Source: CAXBBB01 sp963793245 (GTDB lineage: Bacteria; Bacteroidota; Rhodothermia; Rhodothermales; BA12). From it: a stretch of DNA of 64,000 bases. Every line of letters starts with the position of its first letter. Positions within the stretch are counted from its first letter, which is position 1. The notes beneath the pieces are model-generated. The model saw only the letters and a list, made by a program, of their open reading frames with translations. It had not been told where the DNA came from and did not search any database. Below are positions 16,554 through 27,079 of this stretch, piece by piece. The stretch covers positions 1,481,913 through 1,545,912 of the forward strand of contig CAWBZG010000002.1 in the NCBI GenBank assembly GCA_963793245.1, written 5' to 3'. The translations under genes and the position numbers were made by a program.

Positions 16554-16841
16554 TTAGGCGCCCGGCAGGACGTTCTCGACGTCGGCGTGCGGACGCGGGA
16601 TCACGTGGACCGACACCAACTCGCCAACGCGTTCTGCGGCTGCGGCACCGGCATCGGTCGACGCTTTAACTGCGCCGACATCGCCGCGCACCATGACGGT
16701 CACATATCCGCCACCGATCTGTTCTTTTCCGATCAGGCGCACGCGCGCAGCCTTGACCATCGCGTCGGCGGCTTCGATCGCTCCGATGAGTCCTTTGGTC
16801 TCGACCATGCCGAGCGCGGTTCCGTAATCTGATTCTGCCAT
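16554..16841 (-). CDS. BMC-H shell protein (EutM/PduA-like)
   Basis: A 95-residue canonical single BMC domain. It has LGMVETKGLIGAIEAADAMV at the N-terminus, the VMVRGDVGAVKASTDAG segment and the family C-terminal VHVIPRPHADVE. Residues GGG in EQIGGGYVTV fall near where family members form the central pore loop. It is first of three genes in an operon that starts just past the flippase terminator, so it has its own promoter within about 30-70 bases. Shell proteins of this kind normally sit with their cargo enzymes; here they do not. Confidence 0.93.
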   Translation of the reverse strand: MAESDYGTALGMVETKGLIGAIEAADAMVKAARVRLIGKEQIGGGYVTVMVRGDVGAVKASTDAGAAAAERVGELVSVHVIPRPHADVENVLPGA

Positions 16842-16865
16842 GTGTGCGGTGTGCTGAGAAGTAGA

Positions 16866-16888
16866 GGAAAAGCCCTTTCGTTAGGGCT
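16866..16888 (-). terminator. Intrinsic terminator of the glycan operon
   Basis: On the minus strand AGCCCT and AGGGCT form a 6-bp stem around a 6-base loop, followed by TTTT. It lies 30 bases past the flippase stop and ahead of the shell-protein operon, so it separates the two transcription units. Confidence 0.8.
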
Positions 16889-16916
16889 ATAAGGTAGGCC
16901 CCGTCTAAGCTACAAG

Positions 16917-18452
16917 TCAACGCCGTCTGCGCTGTTCGATCCGATTGCGTACGAGATCAACTCCACGCATCACCTCTGACCACGCGTAGACGCGCACCAG
17001 CAAGACACCGAAGGGGTAGAGCGCCATCAGTCCGCTCAGGGCAGCCAACCGGGGCACCATCTCCCAACCCAACACCGGGCGAGATGCGGCATAGAGCAGG
17101 CAAACGACGAGCACAACCCCTCCCAGATGCTCCCACCGAAACCGTATGCCCTCGCTCCGCTGCGCCGCCACGCCTGCGCCTATCGCCAATAGGGAGTAGG
17201 AGGCTAGCGTCGACAACGATGCGCCCATCGCCCCCATCGTCGGGATGAGGACGACGTTGAGGCCCAGATTGAGCAGAGCCGCCGTCACGACGACCAGACT
17301 GATGGTGCGTGTGTTTTCTCTCGCGAGTAAGATGTTGGAGGCGATGATGAACAGTCCATACCCGACCAGTCCGAGAGCGAGAGGAAAGACGAACGGCTCG
17401 GCGGCTAGCAGCGCCTGTCCGTCTTTGTCGAGAAGAAGCGGTAGCGCATCGCCCGCGAACAGGCTCAACCCCAGCGCGAAGCCTCCCCCGAAGACGACGT
17501 AATGCCGAAACGTGCGCCGATGCAGCGCGCCACCACCGGTTGCGCCGTGCTCCTTCAGGCCGATTGCGTTGAACGCAGACTGAAAGCCCTGTACGACAAT
17601 CACGTTGAGCACGCCTGCTAACTGCGCCGCCATGGTGTATATGCTCAGTTCTATCGCAGGTGCAAGCCGTTCCATCAGGAGGCGGTCGCCCGCGTAGAGG
17701 AATGGAATGGCGAGGCTGTTGATCATCAGCGGCGCCGAGTAGCGCAACATCCGCTTGAAGACGCCCCAGTCGATGCGCCAAGTAGTCGTAGCGAGCAAGT
17801 AGCTGTTCATGACGACCGCTCCTGCTGCTCCGGCCAGGGCCAAAGCCCACAGCGCGCCCTCCAGCCCCCTTCCCAACCATACGACGAGCACGATGTTGGC
17901 TCCGATGACGACCGCGAATCGGCTCAGCAGCGTGGCGCTGTAAAACACGACGCGCTCGCGGATCTGCGCCAAGACGTACCCCAAATGCGATAAGGCCTCG
18001 AACGCGGTCGCCAATACGACCGCAAGCCCCAACGATCCATACAGATCGGGGTCGACGCCCGCGCTTTCGTTATCGAAAAGCCATGCGCCGATGGCATCTG
18101 CCTGCCAGATACCGATACCGCCTACGAGCGCGACAAGCCCCAGCACAAACGCAAAGGTCGTAAACGCCGCTGCATCGCGATCCGGGTCGCGTGTCGTCGA
18201 CAGGATGTGCATCAACGCGAGCGGCAGCGACAGGGTCAGGATCGGCCCTCCGATACCCACTACGGCGGTCAGTATCGCGATCAGACCGTACTGATCGGTC
18301 GGAATCAGGGCGGGATCTGTCTGGATCTTGACGAGAAACAGTCCCGCGGCTTTGGACAGGCCGTTGGCGACGGTGTACAGCATGCTCTGCCACGCGAGCC
18401 GCTTGAACGCATTGCCCGATCCCGATTCCAGAGGTTGCGAAGCGTCGCTCAC
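16917..18452 (-). CDS. Wzx-like polysaccharide flippase
   Basis: A 511-residue protein with about 12-14 hydrophobic helices and no signal peptide. It has the general look of the MOP/Wzx exporter group (early LAWQSMLYTVANGLSKAAGLFLV, late LNVVLIPTMGAMGAS). It would flip lipid-linked oligosaccharides across the inner membrane. Start GTG 18452 overlaps the glycosyltransferase stop by 4 bases, and its context as last gene of a glycan operon supports the call. The substrate is unknown. Confidence 0.82.
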   Translation of the reverse strand: MSDASQPLESGSGNAFKRLAWQSMLYTVANGLSKAAGLFLVKIQTDPALIPTDQYGLIAILTAVVGIGGPILTLSLPLALMHILSTTRDPDRDAAAFTTFAFVLGLVALVGGIGIWQADAIGAWLFDNESAGVDPDLYGSLGLAVVLATAFEALSHLGYVLAQIRERVVFYSATLLSRFAVVIGANIVLVVWLGRGLEGALWALALAGAAGAVVMNSYLLATTTWRIDWGVFKRMLRYSAPLMINSLAIPFLYAGDRLLMERLAPAIELSIYTMAAQLAGVLNVIVVQGFQSAFNAIGLKEHGATGGGALHRRTFRHYVVFGGGFALGLSLFAGDALPLLLDKDGQALLAAEPFVFPLALGLVGYGLFIIASNILLARENTRTISLVVVTAALLNLGLNVVLIPTMGAMGASLSTLASYSLLAIGAGVAAQRSEGIRFRWEHLGGVVLVVCLLYAASRPVLGWEMVPRLAALSGLMALYPFGVLLVRVYAWSEVMRGVDLVRNRIEQRRRR

Positions 18453-19519
18453 GATGCCGATAGGTGCTGAAGCGATGCTACGAGTCTATGCTTCCGCGCA
18501 GAAAAACTATACCCTTCCACTATGCGCTCACGTGCCAGAGATCGCCGCTCATCGGCATACCCCAGCGCACGATGAACAGCGGCGGCAATCTCCGCTGGAT
18601 CGGGGCGCGCTACGAGTTCTCCGATGCCGGGAATCAACTGAGGAAGCCCTCCTACCGGACTTCCGACAGGGATGCACCCGCTCAGCATCGCTTCGGCGAC
18701 GACCAAGGGTAGTCCGCCTTCGGAACGCGACGGATGCAGAATGACGGATGCTTCGCGAAACGCCTGCCCTAACGCCTCGCGCCCCGTTGCTGGCTCCCAG
18801 GTCAGATTCGAGAGGACAGGAAGTTGACGCGCGAAATCGGGTGCGATGCCCAAGACGCGAAACGGCAGATCGGGAAGCAGCCGGGCGACGTCGGCCAGAA
18901 CGTCGAGTCCTTTCAAGCGGAACGTGCGCTCATTGCCGCAGAGCGCCGCCGCGATCACGCTCGGCGACCGAACATCACCACCTATCTCCCACCGCGACGC
19001 ATCCAGCCCAGGCAGCACGACCTGTATCGGCGTCTGCACGTCGGGAACGTGGGCGCGGACTCCGTTACGCAGCACGCGCGGCCACTCGGCAAACGTGTTT
19101 TCGTGCTCGACCAGCGAGGGCGTCACCGGCAAGAGCAGTGACGCGTTGCGTACGACGTACCGAACCAGCGGCGCACGCCACCGGCTCAACAGCGCACCGT
19201 ACCCCAGACTCGGCACCACGTTGACGTCCGTCCCGCTCAGCACGACGGCGGTCGGCACGCCTGCTCTGCGTGCCATCGCGACGGGAAGCGCCATATGATG
19301 ATCGGCGAACCAGCCTAGCACCACGCCTGCGCCGGGTAGCTCGCGTCTCAGCCAGTCCAGTTGACCTTTCCACAGCCGCGCAAGTCCTAACACGGACCGA
19401 GCCTGGGTAGCATCGAAGTGAAACGGGCGCACGTCGAAGGCATCGCTGAGCAGTTCCAGGTCGTCACGGACGAAACTCGACGGGCTGAGATAGGAGAACA
19501 GCAGGATCGGTTTGCTCAC
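18449..19519 (-). CDS. Glycosyltransferase family 4-like
   Basis: A 356-residue GT-B-fold protein. The C-terminal nucleotide-sugar site has HPSRSEGGLPLVVAEAM followed by GCIPVGSPVGGLPQL, typical of GT4 enzymes. The N-terminal acceptor domain includes VVLSGTDVNVVPSLGYG. Start GTG 19519 overlaps the epimerase stop (GTGA). The frame continues far upstream, but those residues are shifted epimerase sequence and not part of this protein. It probably acts on a lipid-linked glycan exported by the flippase next to it; the sugar is not known. Confidence 0.85.
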   Translation of the reverse strand: MSKPILLFSYLSPSSFVRDDLELLSDAFDVRPFHFDATQARSVLGLARLWKGQLDWLRRELPGAGVVLGWFADHHMALPVAMARRAGVPTAVVLSGTDVNVVPSLGYGALLSRWRAPLVRYVVRNASLLLPVTPSLVEHENTFAEWPRVLRNGVRAHVPDVQTPIQVVLPGLDASRWEIGGDVRSPSVIAAALCGNERTFRLKGLDVLADVARLLPDLPFRVLGIAPDFARQLPVLSNLTWEPATGREALGQAFREASVILHPSRSEGGLPLVVAEAMLSGCIPVGSPVGGLPQLIPGIGELVARPDPAEIAAAVHRALGYADERRSLARERIVEGYSFSARKHRLVASLQHLSAS

Positions 19520-20614
19520 GACCACGCCTCGATCAGGAGCCGAGCGATGCGCTCGGGAGCACCCGCCGACGGCAAGTCGCTTCGAGGCGCCGACGGCTCC
19601 TCTGCCAAAGCCCGAGCGATGCGTCCAGCGGCATCCGGCAGCGACGGATCGACGAGTCGATTCCATCCGCCGCCCAGCGTGTGACGCCACTCGGTCGTGT
19701 CGCGCAGTGTCACGCAGGGCGTCTCGAGCCAGAACGCCTCGCGCTGAATCCCTCCCGAATCGGTAGCAACCACGCGCGCGTTGCGGACGAGCGTGAGCAT
19801 CGCCAGATACGACTGCGGCGGCAATAGAGCGACCGACGGTGGCACGGTCAACTTGTCCGATTGGATGCGCGCCAGTGTTCGCGGATGCGTTGGGAGCACG
19901 ATGGGCAAACCGTATGCGCCCAGTCCGTCGAGAATTGCTTGCAGACGCCCGGGATCGTCGGTGTTGGAGGGGCGATGAACTGTGGCGACAGCGTACGATC
20001 CAGGCAGAGTGCTCGATCAGCGTGGCGAGAGGTTGCTGCTGGGCCGCGCGTTCGGACGAGCGCAGCGTGGCGTCGTACATCACGTCGCCGACGACGTAGA
20101 CGCCCGACGTGATGCCCTCCGCCGCCAGATTTGTACGCGCGTTCTCATCAGGACAGAACAGCAGATCGGCGACGGCATCCGTGACGACTCGGTTGACCTC
20201 TTCGGGCATCCGCCGGTCGAACGACCGCACGCCTGCCTCAACGTGCGCGATAGGCAGGTGCAGCTTACTCGCCACAAGACTCGCGGCGAGCGTCGAGTTG
20301 GTGTCGCCGTATACGAGCATGCCGCCCGCCTGCCTCCCGGCCTCCTGTTCGGCGATCAGCCATGCTTCGAGCCGCTCCATCATCGCGCCTGTCTGCGCCC
20401 CATGCCACCCGCTTCCGACGCCCAGGTTGACAGCGGGTGCGGCAAGCCCCAACTCGTCGAAAAACGCGCCGCTCATTTCGGCATCGTAGTGCTGTCCCGT
20501 ATGGACGATGCGCTCGGCGACGCCTGCTTGTGCCAGCGCCTGCGACACGACAGCAGCCTTCACGAACTGGGGCCGTGCGCCAACGACGGTAACGATGGAG
20601 AGCGGGCTAGTCAC
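19516..20614 (-). CDS. wecB: UDP-GlcNAc 2-epimerase (WecB-like), one frameshift
   Basis: Non-hydrolysing epimerase converting UDP-GlcNAc to UDP-ManNAc. The N-terminal part has VVGARPQFVKAA, GQHYDAEMS, VYGDTNSTLA, HVEAGVRSFDRRMPEE and FCPDENARTNL. The C-terminal part, in another frame, has VLPTHPRTLARI, VATDSGGIQREAFWL and TEWRH. The frame changes near 19996-20012; removing one base there joins ATLIEHSA to GSYAVATVHRPSNTDDPGRL, and the total length (3n+1) fits one extra base. The corrected protein is about 365 residues, normal for the family. Start GTG 20614 overlaps the YfhO-like gene. Sequencing error is likelier than decay. Confidence 0.85.
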
Positions 20615-23275
20615 GATCCACTCTCCGTTTGTCGCATCGGAGTAACCGGGCCGCAAGCGTCGAGCCATTCAGAATGGGCGCGCTCACCCATCGGATGCCG
20701 CGACTGACTCGCCCTCTTCTTCGCCCTTCGCGTCGCCGCCACGCCAGTCCGAGCAGGATCAGAATCGCTAGGTAAACGATAGCCGACGATGCAGCGGAGA
20801 CGGCGAAACTCGTCTTGAACACCGCAGGCTCGAAGCGCATCACGACCTCGCGTGCCCCCTCGGGCACCTGGACGCCCCGCAGCAGGTGGTCGACGCGGAG
20901 GATGGGCGTTTCTTCGCCATCGACGAAGGCTTTCCATCCGGCGGGATAGTAGACCTCGCTCGCGACCATCAGACGTGGGGCATCGGTGTCGACCGAGTAG
21001 GTGATTTCGTCAGGCGTGAAGCGGGTGATCTCGACAGACGCAGTCGATGAGGAGTCGATCCGGGTCGTCGTGACATCGGTCCCCTGCTCGACGAGGGCGA
21101 TGCGGCTCGGATCAAACGTCGGCTCGTGGACGCGGGACCAGACAGACTCTTCGTCCGGTAGCGTCTCGATCTGCCCGACGAAGTAGGCGCGCGGCGGCGC
21201 GTTGGGGTCGCGAAGTACGAGAGCGCCTGTCCTCTCGCCCTGGTACACGACTTCGTAGCCTGGAATCGGCTGAGGGGCGATGACGTAGCGGACGCCCAGC
21301 AAGCGCAAGCCGTTAGGCGACACGCCTCCGCTCGGCTCGACCAGCAGGTGGTCGAGCCAGTCTTGATAGATGCGCAGTTTGGCACCGTGATACCCACCGA
21401 CCGACTCGTAGTGATAGCCCGGACGTGCGTTCGTCGTCGGATCGCCTTCGATCAGCGAGAACGTCCGAAAGCGCCCCGGTCCGCCTGCCTCGGCGACCTG
21501 CTGGACGATGAACATGTCGAAGTCGTACGCTTCGAAGTCGGCCAATTCGGTCAACTCCTCGCTGAAGAGCGGCAACTTGTCGCGTCGATGTAGCGGCGAC
21601 CTACGCCTGCCAGATCGACGACGATCAGCAGCGCCAGCGTCATCTGGACGGCCCACGATGGAATGGTGCCGCGTCGCCCAAGCATGAGCAGTCCGCCTGC
21701 GAGCAGGACGAACAGGACGGTTCGCCACGCATCGGCGGAGAACAGGTCGCGGCGTTCTCCGACCATGTCGCCAACACCGTCCTCTGCGGCCTGCCGCACG
21801 CGAGGATCAGTCGGCGACACCTCGTTTTGCTGCGCGATCTGAGCGACCGCCCGCTCCATCTCACCTGCCTTCTCGAACGAGAGCAGCGACGATCCCGCCA
21901 GCGCGAGGACAACGACGAACCCGAGCGTTGCAGCGACGGCAATCGTCACGACCTGACTGCGGCGGGCTTCGTCAGCCTCTGAGCGAGGCTCCACTGCAAG
22001 GCGGCGCAGAGGGACGGCAGCGCCCAGCCCCAACGCGGCCAGAGCAGCCAGACAAAAGGCGACCTGAATCAGCCACGTCTCGGGCACGCGGAAGGCGTCG
22101 AAGAGCGGAAAGAAGTCGTAGAGCGGACGGTTGAGCACGTTGAGGTTGCTGCCCAACGCGAACAGCATCATCAACCCAGCCGAAATGCTCAGTGCCCATA
22201 CCGCGATCCGTTTGCGCGAGAGCAAGAGTGCGACGATACCCAGCAGAATCACGACGCCGCCGACGTAGTGCGGTCCGCCGGTAAAGATCTTTTCGCCCCA
22301 ATACGTCTGCCCGCCGCCGCCGTACGTGTTGGGAACGATCAGCGTCAACAGTTCGCCCGCGGTATGACTCCAGTTCATCGCATACGCGTAGGCTTGGTCC
22401 AGCCCGCCCGACGCGTCGGTAAAGGCGCCTCGGATCGTGAACGCTTTGTAGTCGCGCTGCAACAGGTAAGGATACGCCGACATCAGCGCCGCGATCACTC
22501 CGCCTCCGGTCAGCCAGCCCGTCGCCCGCGCCCAGCGGTCGATCAGCCCTTCGCGCCACGAGCCGACACCATCGGCGATCCACCAGATGGCGATCGTCCA
22601 GAGGGCGTAGTAGGTGATCTGCGGGTGTCCGGCGCGCAGGTGGACGGCGAGGGCGACGGCGAACAGGAGCGCGCCGAGCAGTCTGGGTCTGCGGAGCACG
22701 TGCGCAAACGCCAGCACCAGCCACGGCGTGTAGGCGAGCGCGATGTATTTGGAGTTGTGCCCCGCCGACAAGATGATCGGGATGTAGGTCGTGAACCCAA
22801 ACGCGACGGCGAGCACGACGCCCGCCCACTTCTCGCGCGTCATCCACCAACCGAGCAGGTAGGCGCCACCCAGCAAGAACGCGAAGTGCGAGATCGGCCA
22901 CAGCCCCAGACCGTTGCGCAGCCAGTTCGCCACGCTGTCGATGCCCGGCACCCAGGCAAAGCGCGTCACCATGTAGCCGGGCATTCCGCCAAACGTGTTG
23001 GGACTCCACAGCACCTCTTCGCCCGTTGCGTCGTGGTAGTCCATCATCGACGCAGCCATCATGCGCCACTTGACCGTGTCACCGCCGATCAGTTGCTGCC
23101 CGCTGAACAGGATCGGCGCGTAGAAAATCAGTCCGATCGTCAGCAGCGTGCCCAGGCAGATCGCATGCTGCGCGGCTTCGGGCAACCGGCTCCACCACGA
23201 ACCTTCGGGCCGGATGCGGGCGACGGGAATCGGCTTTCGCGCAGCCGTACGGCGAGGGGTGTTGCTGCGCGCCAT
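20607..23275 (-). CDS. YfhO-like polytopic membrane protein, one frameshift
   Basis: A protein of about 889 residues when corrected. It has many transmembrane helices, early motifs GGDTVKWRMMA and SPNTFGGMPGYMVTRF, a large outside domain (SEELTELADF, LRLLGVRYVIAP, YYPAGWKAFVDGEETPI) and a last helix. This matches the YfhO family, in which Bacillus members are linked to glycosylation of lipoteichoic acid. The first 570 or so residues and the last 310 are in different frames that meet near 21580-21584 (GRRYIDA to DKLPLF); length 3n+2 fits one missing base. The start overlaps gatC (ATGA). It is upstream of epimerase, glycosyltransferase and flippase, consistent with surface glycan work. Confidence 0.82.
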
Positions 23276-23562
23276 CAGTCGATCACCTTGGGCACACGGA
23301 CGTAATCGCCGTCGCTCTTAGGTGCGTTGCTGAGCGCCTGCTCGCGCGTGATGCGCTGATCGGGCACGTCGGGGCGAAACACATTTTCCAAGTCGAGCAC
23401 GTGCAACAGCGGCTCGACTCCTTCGACGTCGACTTCCTTGAGTTGGTCGATGTAGTCGACGATGCGGGTCATCTCACCGGCCAGTTTCTGCTCCTCGTCG
23501 GGCGTGAAGCGCAGGCGAGCGAGCGTGGCGAGGCGGCGGACTTCGTCGGGGGGAACGGCCAT
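23275..23562 (-). CDS. gatC: Glu-tRNA(Gln)/Asp-tRNA(Asn) amidotransferase subunit C
   Basis: A 95-residue protein with the GatC pattern: VRRLATLARLRFTPDEEQKL, then IVDYIDQLKEVDVEGVEPL, and late FRPDVP and YVRVPKVI. It is the small bridging subunit of the GatCAB complex that amidates mischarged tRNA; gatA and gatB are not in the window. ATG 23562 is chosen over an ATG four codons upstream. The stop overlaps the YfhO-like start. A translation gene here is probably only a transcription partner. Confidence 0.9.
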   Translation of the reverse strand: MAVPPDEVRRLATLARLRFTPDEEQKLAGEMTRIVDYIDQLKEVDVEGVEPLLHVLDLENVFRPDVPDQRITREQALSNAPKSDGDYVRVPKVID

Positions 23563-23648
23563 CGGAGCGGTCAAAGGGTTCGAGTCGGCGAAAAGGTACG
23601 GACGCTCAGGCTGTCCAACGGCGAAACCGGCGCGGATCGTACGCGCCT

Positions 23649-24485
23649 CTACGATACCAACCCGCTCTCGTACGCGCTCAGGCTGGCGTCGAGGTCCGCG
23701 CGGACGCGGGCTATCAGGTCGGGAAGATCGCGCTTGGTCATCCCCTCGGTTGGGATCTGCGGCATCAGGTGCATCCCGACACGGCCCGGCTTCATCGTCA
23801 TCCGACGCTCGTCAAACACGCGGTACGACCCGTGGATGGCGACCGGCACGATGGGCACCTGGGCTTCGAGAGCCAGCATGAAAGCACCCCGTTGAAACGC
23901 CGCCAATCCGCCGCTGTACGTCCGTTTACCTTCGGGAAAGACGAGTACACTAGCGCCGCCCGCGATGCGCGCACCGGCCTCCTTGATGCTTCGGACTGCG
24001 GACCGAGGGTCGCGCTTGTCTACGAAGACCGACGGCGAGTGCGCAATCGCGGCGCCGACGAGGGGTGTCGTACGCAATTCCTCTTTGGCGACGAAGCCGA
24101 ACGGTTGCGGCATCCCCCCCGCCGTGATCAGGATGTCGACGGCGGACTGGTGGTTGGCGACGTAGACGACGGGTTGATCGGAGGCCACGTGCGCTTCGTC
24201 GCGCAAATCGAGACCGATCCCACACGCCGACAGGATAGACCGCGCCCACTTGCCCGACCACTTTTGAAACGTCTCGGGACGCGGATCGCGCGGGTGGCGG
24301 ACGAGCAGGATCGGCGTCCAGAACGAAGTCGCCGCCAGCGCGACGGCAAGCATCCGAGCGCCCTGCAAGCGACTCATCGGCGTCGTCGGCAGCACGTCAT
24401 CTGCGCGAGGCACGATGTCGAAACCAGACAACTCGACTGCGACGGGTGGCGGTGCAGTCAGAATCGCCTTGAGCGGGTCGGCCAT
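23649..24485 (-). CDS. plsC: 1-acyl-glycerol-3-phosphate acyltransferase (PlsC-like)
   Basis: A 278-residue membrane-associated acyltransferase that would make phosphatidic acid. It has the catalytic HX4D motif NHQSAVD, the acceptor motif FPEGKRTYSGG and a conserved VPIVPVAIHG stretch. An N-terminal extension of about 45 residues precedes a hydrophobic helix. It is about 87 bases upstream of gatC on the same strand and is divergent from the barrel protein gene at 24.5 kb. Confidence 0.87.
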   Translation of the reverse strand: MADPLKAILTAPPPVAVELSGFDIVPRADDVLPTTPMSRLQGARMLAVALAATSFWTPILLVRHPRDPRPETFQKWSGKWARSILSACGIGLDLRDEAHVASDQPVVYVANHQSAVDILITAGGMPQPFGFVAKEELRTTPLVGAAIAHSPSVFVDKRDPRSAVRSIKEAGARIAGGASVLVFPEGKRTYSGGLAAFQRGAFMLALEAQVPIVPVAIHGSYRVFDERRMTMKPGRVGMHLMPQIPTEGMTKRDLPDLIARVRADLDASLSAYESGLVS

Positions 24486-24541
24486 TTCGGGTAGATTGGA
24501 AGTCGCCGGAAGGTCGGCTCTTGCAAGTTACACCGCCGTTC

Positions 24542-25180
24542 ATGCTCCATCGCTCCGTTGCCCTCGCTGTCCTGTTCGCGCTCTGCTGTGCGGCTCCGCT
24601 CTACGCGCAACCGCGTCCCCAAGCTGGATTCAAAGCCGGAACGAGTGTCTTCACGATTGAGGACACCGAAGGCACCGACTTCTCGCCGCGCGCTGGCCTC
24701 GCCGCCAGCCTGTGGATCCTCTACCCCATCGCCGGGCCATTCGGCATCCAGGGCGAGGCCGGGTTTATCACCAAAGCCGTCTCCCTCTCCTCAACGATCC
24801 TGCCTGCGGGTGGGCTTCCGGTGACACAGGAAGGACGACTGACGTTCACCTACTTCGAGTTTCCCCTACTGCTCGCGTTCGAGCCGCAAACGCGCGGACG
24901 CTTCCGATACCGAATCACAGCGGGTCCGCACGTCGCGCTCAACCAGGACGCCGTATCGCGCGCCAAGATCGGCGACGGCTTCGGCAACGCCCAGAGCGTC
25001 GATGGCGTCGCCGATCAGACGTATGGACTCACGGCGGGCCTGATGACGACGTGGGAAGCGGGCGACTTCGGCAGCGTCGCGTTTGGACTGCAAGGTTCGT
25101 TCGACCTGAGCAACCTGCGTAAGAACGAGCCTGAACTCCGATCGCGCGGCGTTTTCGCCTACGTCGGCTTCTCGTTCTGA
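24542..25180 (+). CDS. Outer-membrane beta-barrel protein (PorT-like)
   Basis: A 212-residue exported protein with signal peptide MLHRSVALAVLFALCCAAPL and cleavage near LYAQ. The mature part has GFKAGTSVF, then FTYFEFPLLLAFEP, YRITAGPHVALN and ends YVGFSF, the usual pattern of the small 'outer membrane protein beta-barrel domain' group. Function is unknown; such proteins in this phylum include PorT of the type IX system, but a specific link is not shown. ATG 24542 opens the signal peptide. Confidence 0.7.
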   Translation: MLHRSVALAVLFALCCAAPLYAQPRPQAGFKAGTSVFTIEDTEGTDFSPRAGLAASLWILYPIAGPFGIQGEAGFITKAVSLSSTILPAGGLPVTQEGRLTFTYFEFPLLLAFEPQTRGRFRYRITAGPHVALNQDAVSRAKIGDGFGNAQSVDGVADQTYGLTAGLMTTWEAGDFGSVAFGLQGSFDLSNLRKNEPELRSRGVFAYVGFSF

Positions 25181-25241
25181 GCGGGCGGCCTGATAACGTA
25201 GGCGATGGATGCCCTGCAAATCGAAGCCGACTGACAAAGGT

Positions 25242-27079
25242 CTACCCGACTGGCGGCGCCACGTCGGGCACGGGCAGTCCCGCCCTGCGCATGATGACCA
25301 GCGCGTTGGTCGTCGGGCAGGGGCCGTCGCGCAGGCGGTAGTCGAAGATCAGGTGGTCGCCCTCGGTCTCCTCGCGGAAGTGCGCGTTGCGGATGGTGGG
25401 CGACTCGTCGGCCAGTTCGGTCAACGCAAGATCGTGCGTGGCGACGAGCGAGACAGCGTTGGCTCCGGTCAGGTGGCGCGTGATTGCCTGCGCTCCGGCC
25501 AGGCGCTCGCGGTTGTTGGTGCCCCGCAGCATTTCGTCGATCAGGACGAGGGCAGGCGCGTCGTTCTGCACGTCGACCGAGTCGAGCAGGAGCCGCAGCC
25601 GTCGCACCTCGGCGTAAAACGTCGACAGCCCCTCGGTCAGCGCGTCGCCGATGCGCATCGACGCGACCGGGCGAAGCGGCGCGATCTGCACACGCTCTGC
25701 CATGACGGGGCCGCCCGCCCACGCCATCACACTCGCCAGCCCGACTGAGCGCATAAACGTACTCTTGCCGGACATGTTGGAGCCGGTCAACAGCAGCACG
25801 CCCCCGCGATCCAGCGTGACATCATTGCCAACGGCGTTGAGCATCGGCAGCAACGGGTGTCGCACGTCGACGGCGTCGAACGCCTGATTGCCGCCATCCA
25901 GCAGATCAGGGAAAGAGGTGGCGTCAGGTCGCAGATCTGCAAATGCGGCGAGCGACGACAGCGCCTCGACCTCGTACAGCGCGTCGAGCCAGACATTCAA
26001 CCGCCCAGCCAGCCGACCGCGCAATCGGGCCAACGCCAGCGCCAGCAGCAGGTCGTATGGAAGCAGCAGGTTCAACACGATGCGCCCCACGTCGTTGCGC
26101 GTGAACGCCGCCGCCCCTGCAATACGCCGCAGACTCCGCAAGTCGACGCTCGGGCGCGTATCGCCCTGGAAAGACCCCCATAGCGGCGCCAAGTCAGGAT
26201 GACGCGACTGAGGCGCACGCTCCATCCAGAGCAGCAACGGCACGGCCTGAGCGAGCGTCCGCTGCAAGTCGTGGGCGCTGTCAAATGCGCCGGATACGCT
26301 GACGTAGCGCCACGCGTACAGCCCCAAGTAGACGATCAGCGACACGATCCACCAGTTGTCCAATCCGAACCGCGAGGCGACAAAGAGTCCAGCCGTCAGC
26401 GCCGACAACCCACCCAAGATCCAGGCCCACATGCGCAGCGCCTCGGTCGGCGGCGGCGACCCGAGCCAGCCGCGCAGGTCGGCATCGTTCCATCGTGATG
26501 TGCTCCGCCCGACGCTTCGTGCGCCAGCAGCGCCAACCGGTCGCGCAGCCGACGCATCCCAACGAGCGCGCGAGTTTGTCGCTGCCGCGTGCGGACGAGT
26601 TGGGCATCAGGATCGGTCGTCAGCAGCCAGTCGCGCAGCCGGTCATGCCCGCCGCGCGTGCCTGCCGTGCTCATCAGGCCGAGCAAGGAGCGCGGACCTA
26701 AAATATCGAGGTCAGATGCAAACGGATGGTCGGGCGGAATGGGCGAGGCGTCCTCAATCAACCCGGTCCAATCGAGGTCGATACGGGCGAGGTGGCGCGC
26801 GTACAACGTCCGCAGCAGAACCGTGCGCTTGCGGGCCGACTCGACGCGTTCGTGAAACCGGGCGATGATGAGAAAGACGATCAGCGTCGCCAGCGCGATG
26901 AGCCAGCCGGTCGCGTCGTCCATCGTCTGACCGACGAAGAGCGCCGCTCCCAGTCCGGCGAGAACGAGGACCAGTCGGATGCGCGAGATGCCCGAACTGC
27001 GCCGCTCCAGCCGTTGGGAGCGAGCGTCGAGCTTGGCCGTGAGCGACTGGAGGCGCAGGCGTGGGTCGGCAGCCGTCAC
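25242..27079 (-). CDS. Membrane-anchored MutS-family ATPase, one frameshift
   Basis: A protein of about 612 residues when corrected. The N-terminal half has helical pairs (IRLVLVLAGLGAALFVG and LIALATLIVFLIIA) and the MutS core-like LGPRSLLGLMSTAGT. The C-terminal half has two more helices and a MutS ATPase with Walker A TGSNMSGKSTF and Walker B LVLIDEMLRGTNNRER. This is the MutS-domain group with membrane helices and no mismatch-recognition domain; its role is unknown. The halves lie in different frames that meet near 26490-26500 (HEASGGAHH to WNDADLRGWL), and length 3n+2 fits one missing base. The start overlaps the next gene upstream (ATGA). Confidence 0.85.

Noticed and set aside
5727..16841. 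Metabolosome made of the aldehyde dehydrogenase and the shell proteins
   Set aside because: The genes are 9 kb apart on opposite strands, and the dehydrogenase is not the CoA-acylating kind and has no visible encapsulation peptide.
18449..20668. Epimerase-glycosyltransferase fusion protein of 739 residues
   Set aside because: The middle third is the epimerase C-terminus read out of frame. The correct epimerase C-terminus is in another frame, and the glycosyltransferase has its own GTG overlapping the epimerase stop.
22268..23305. 345-codon plus-strand open frame
   Set aside because: Antisense to the YfhO-like gene; no recognisable sequence.
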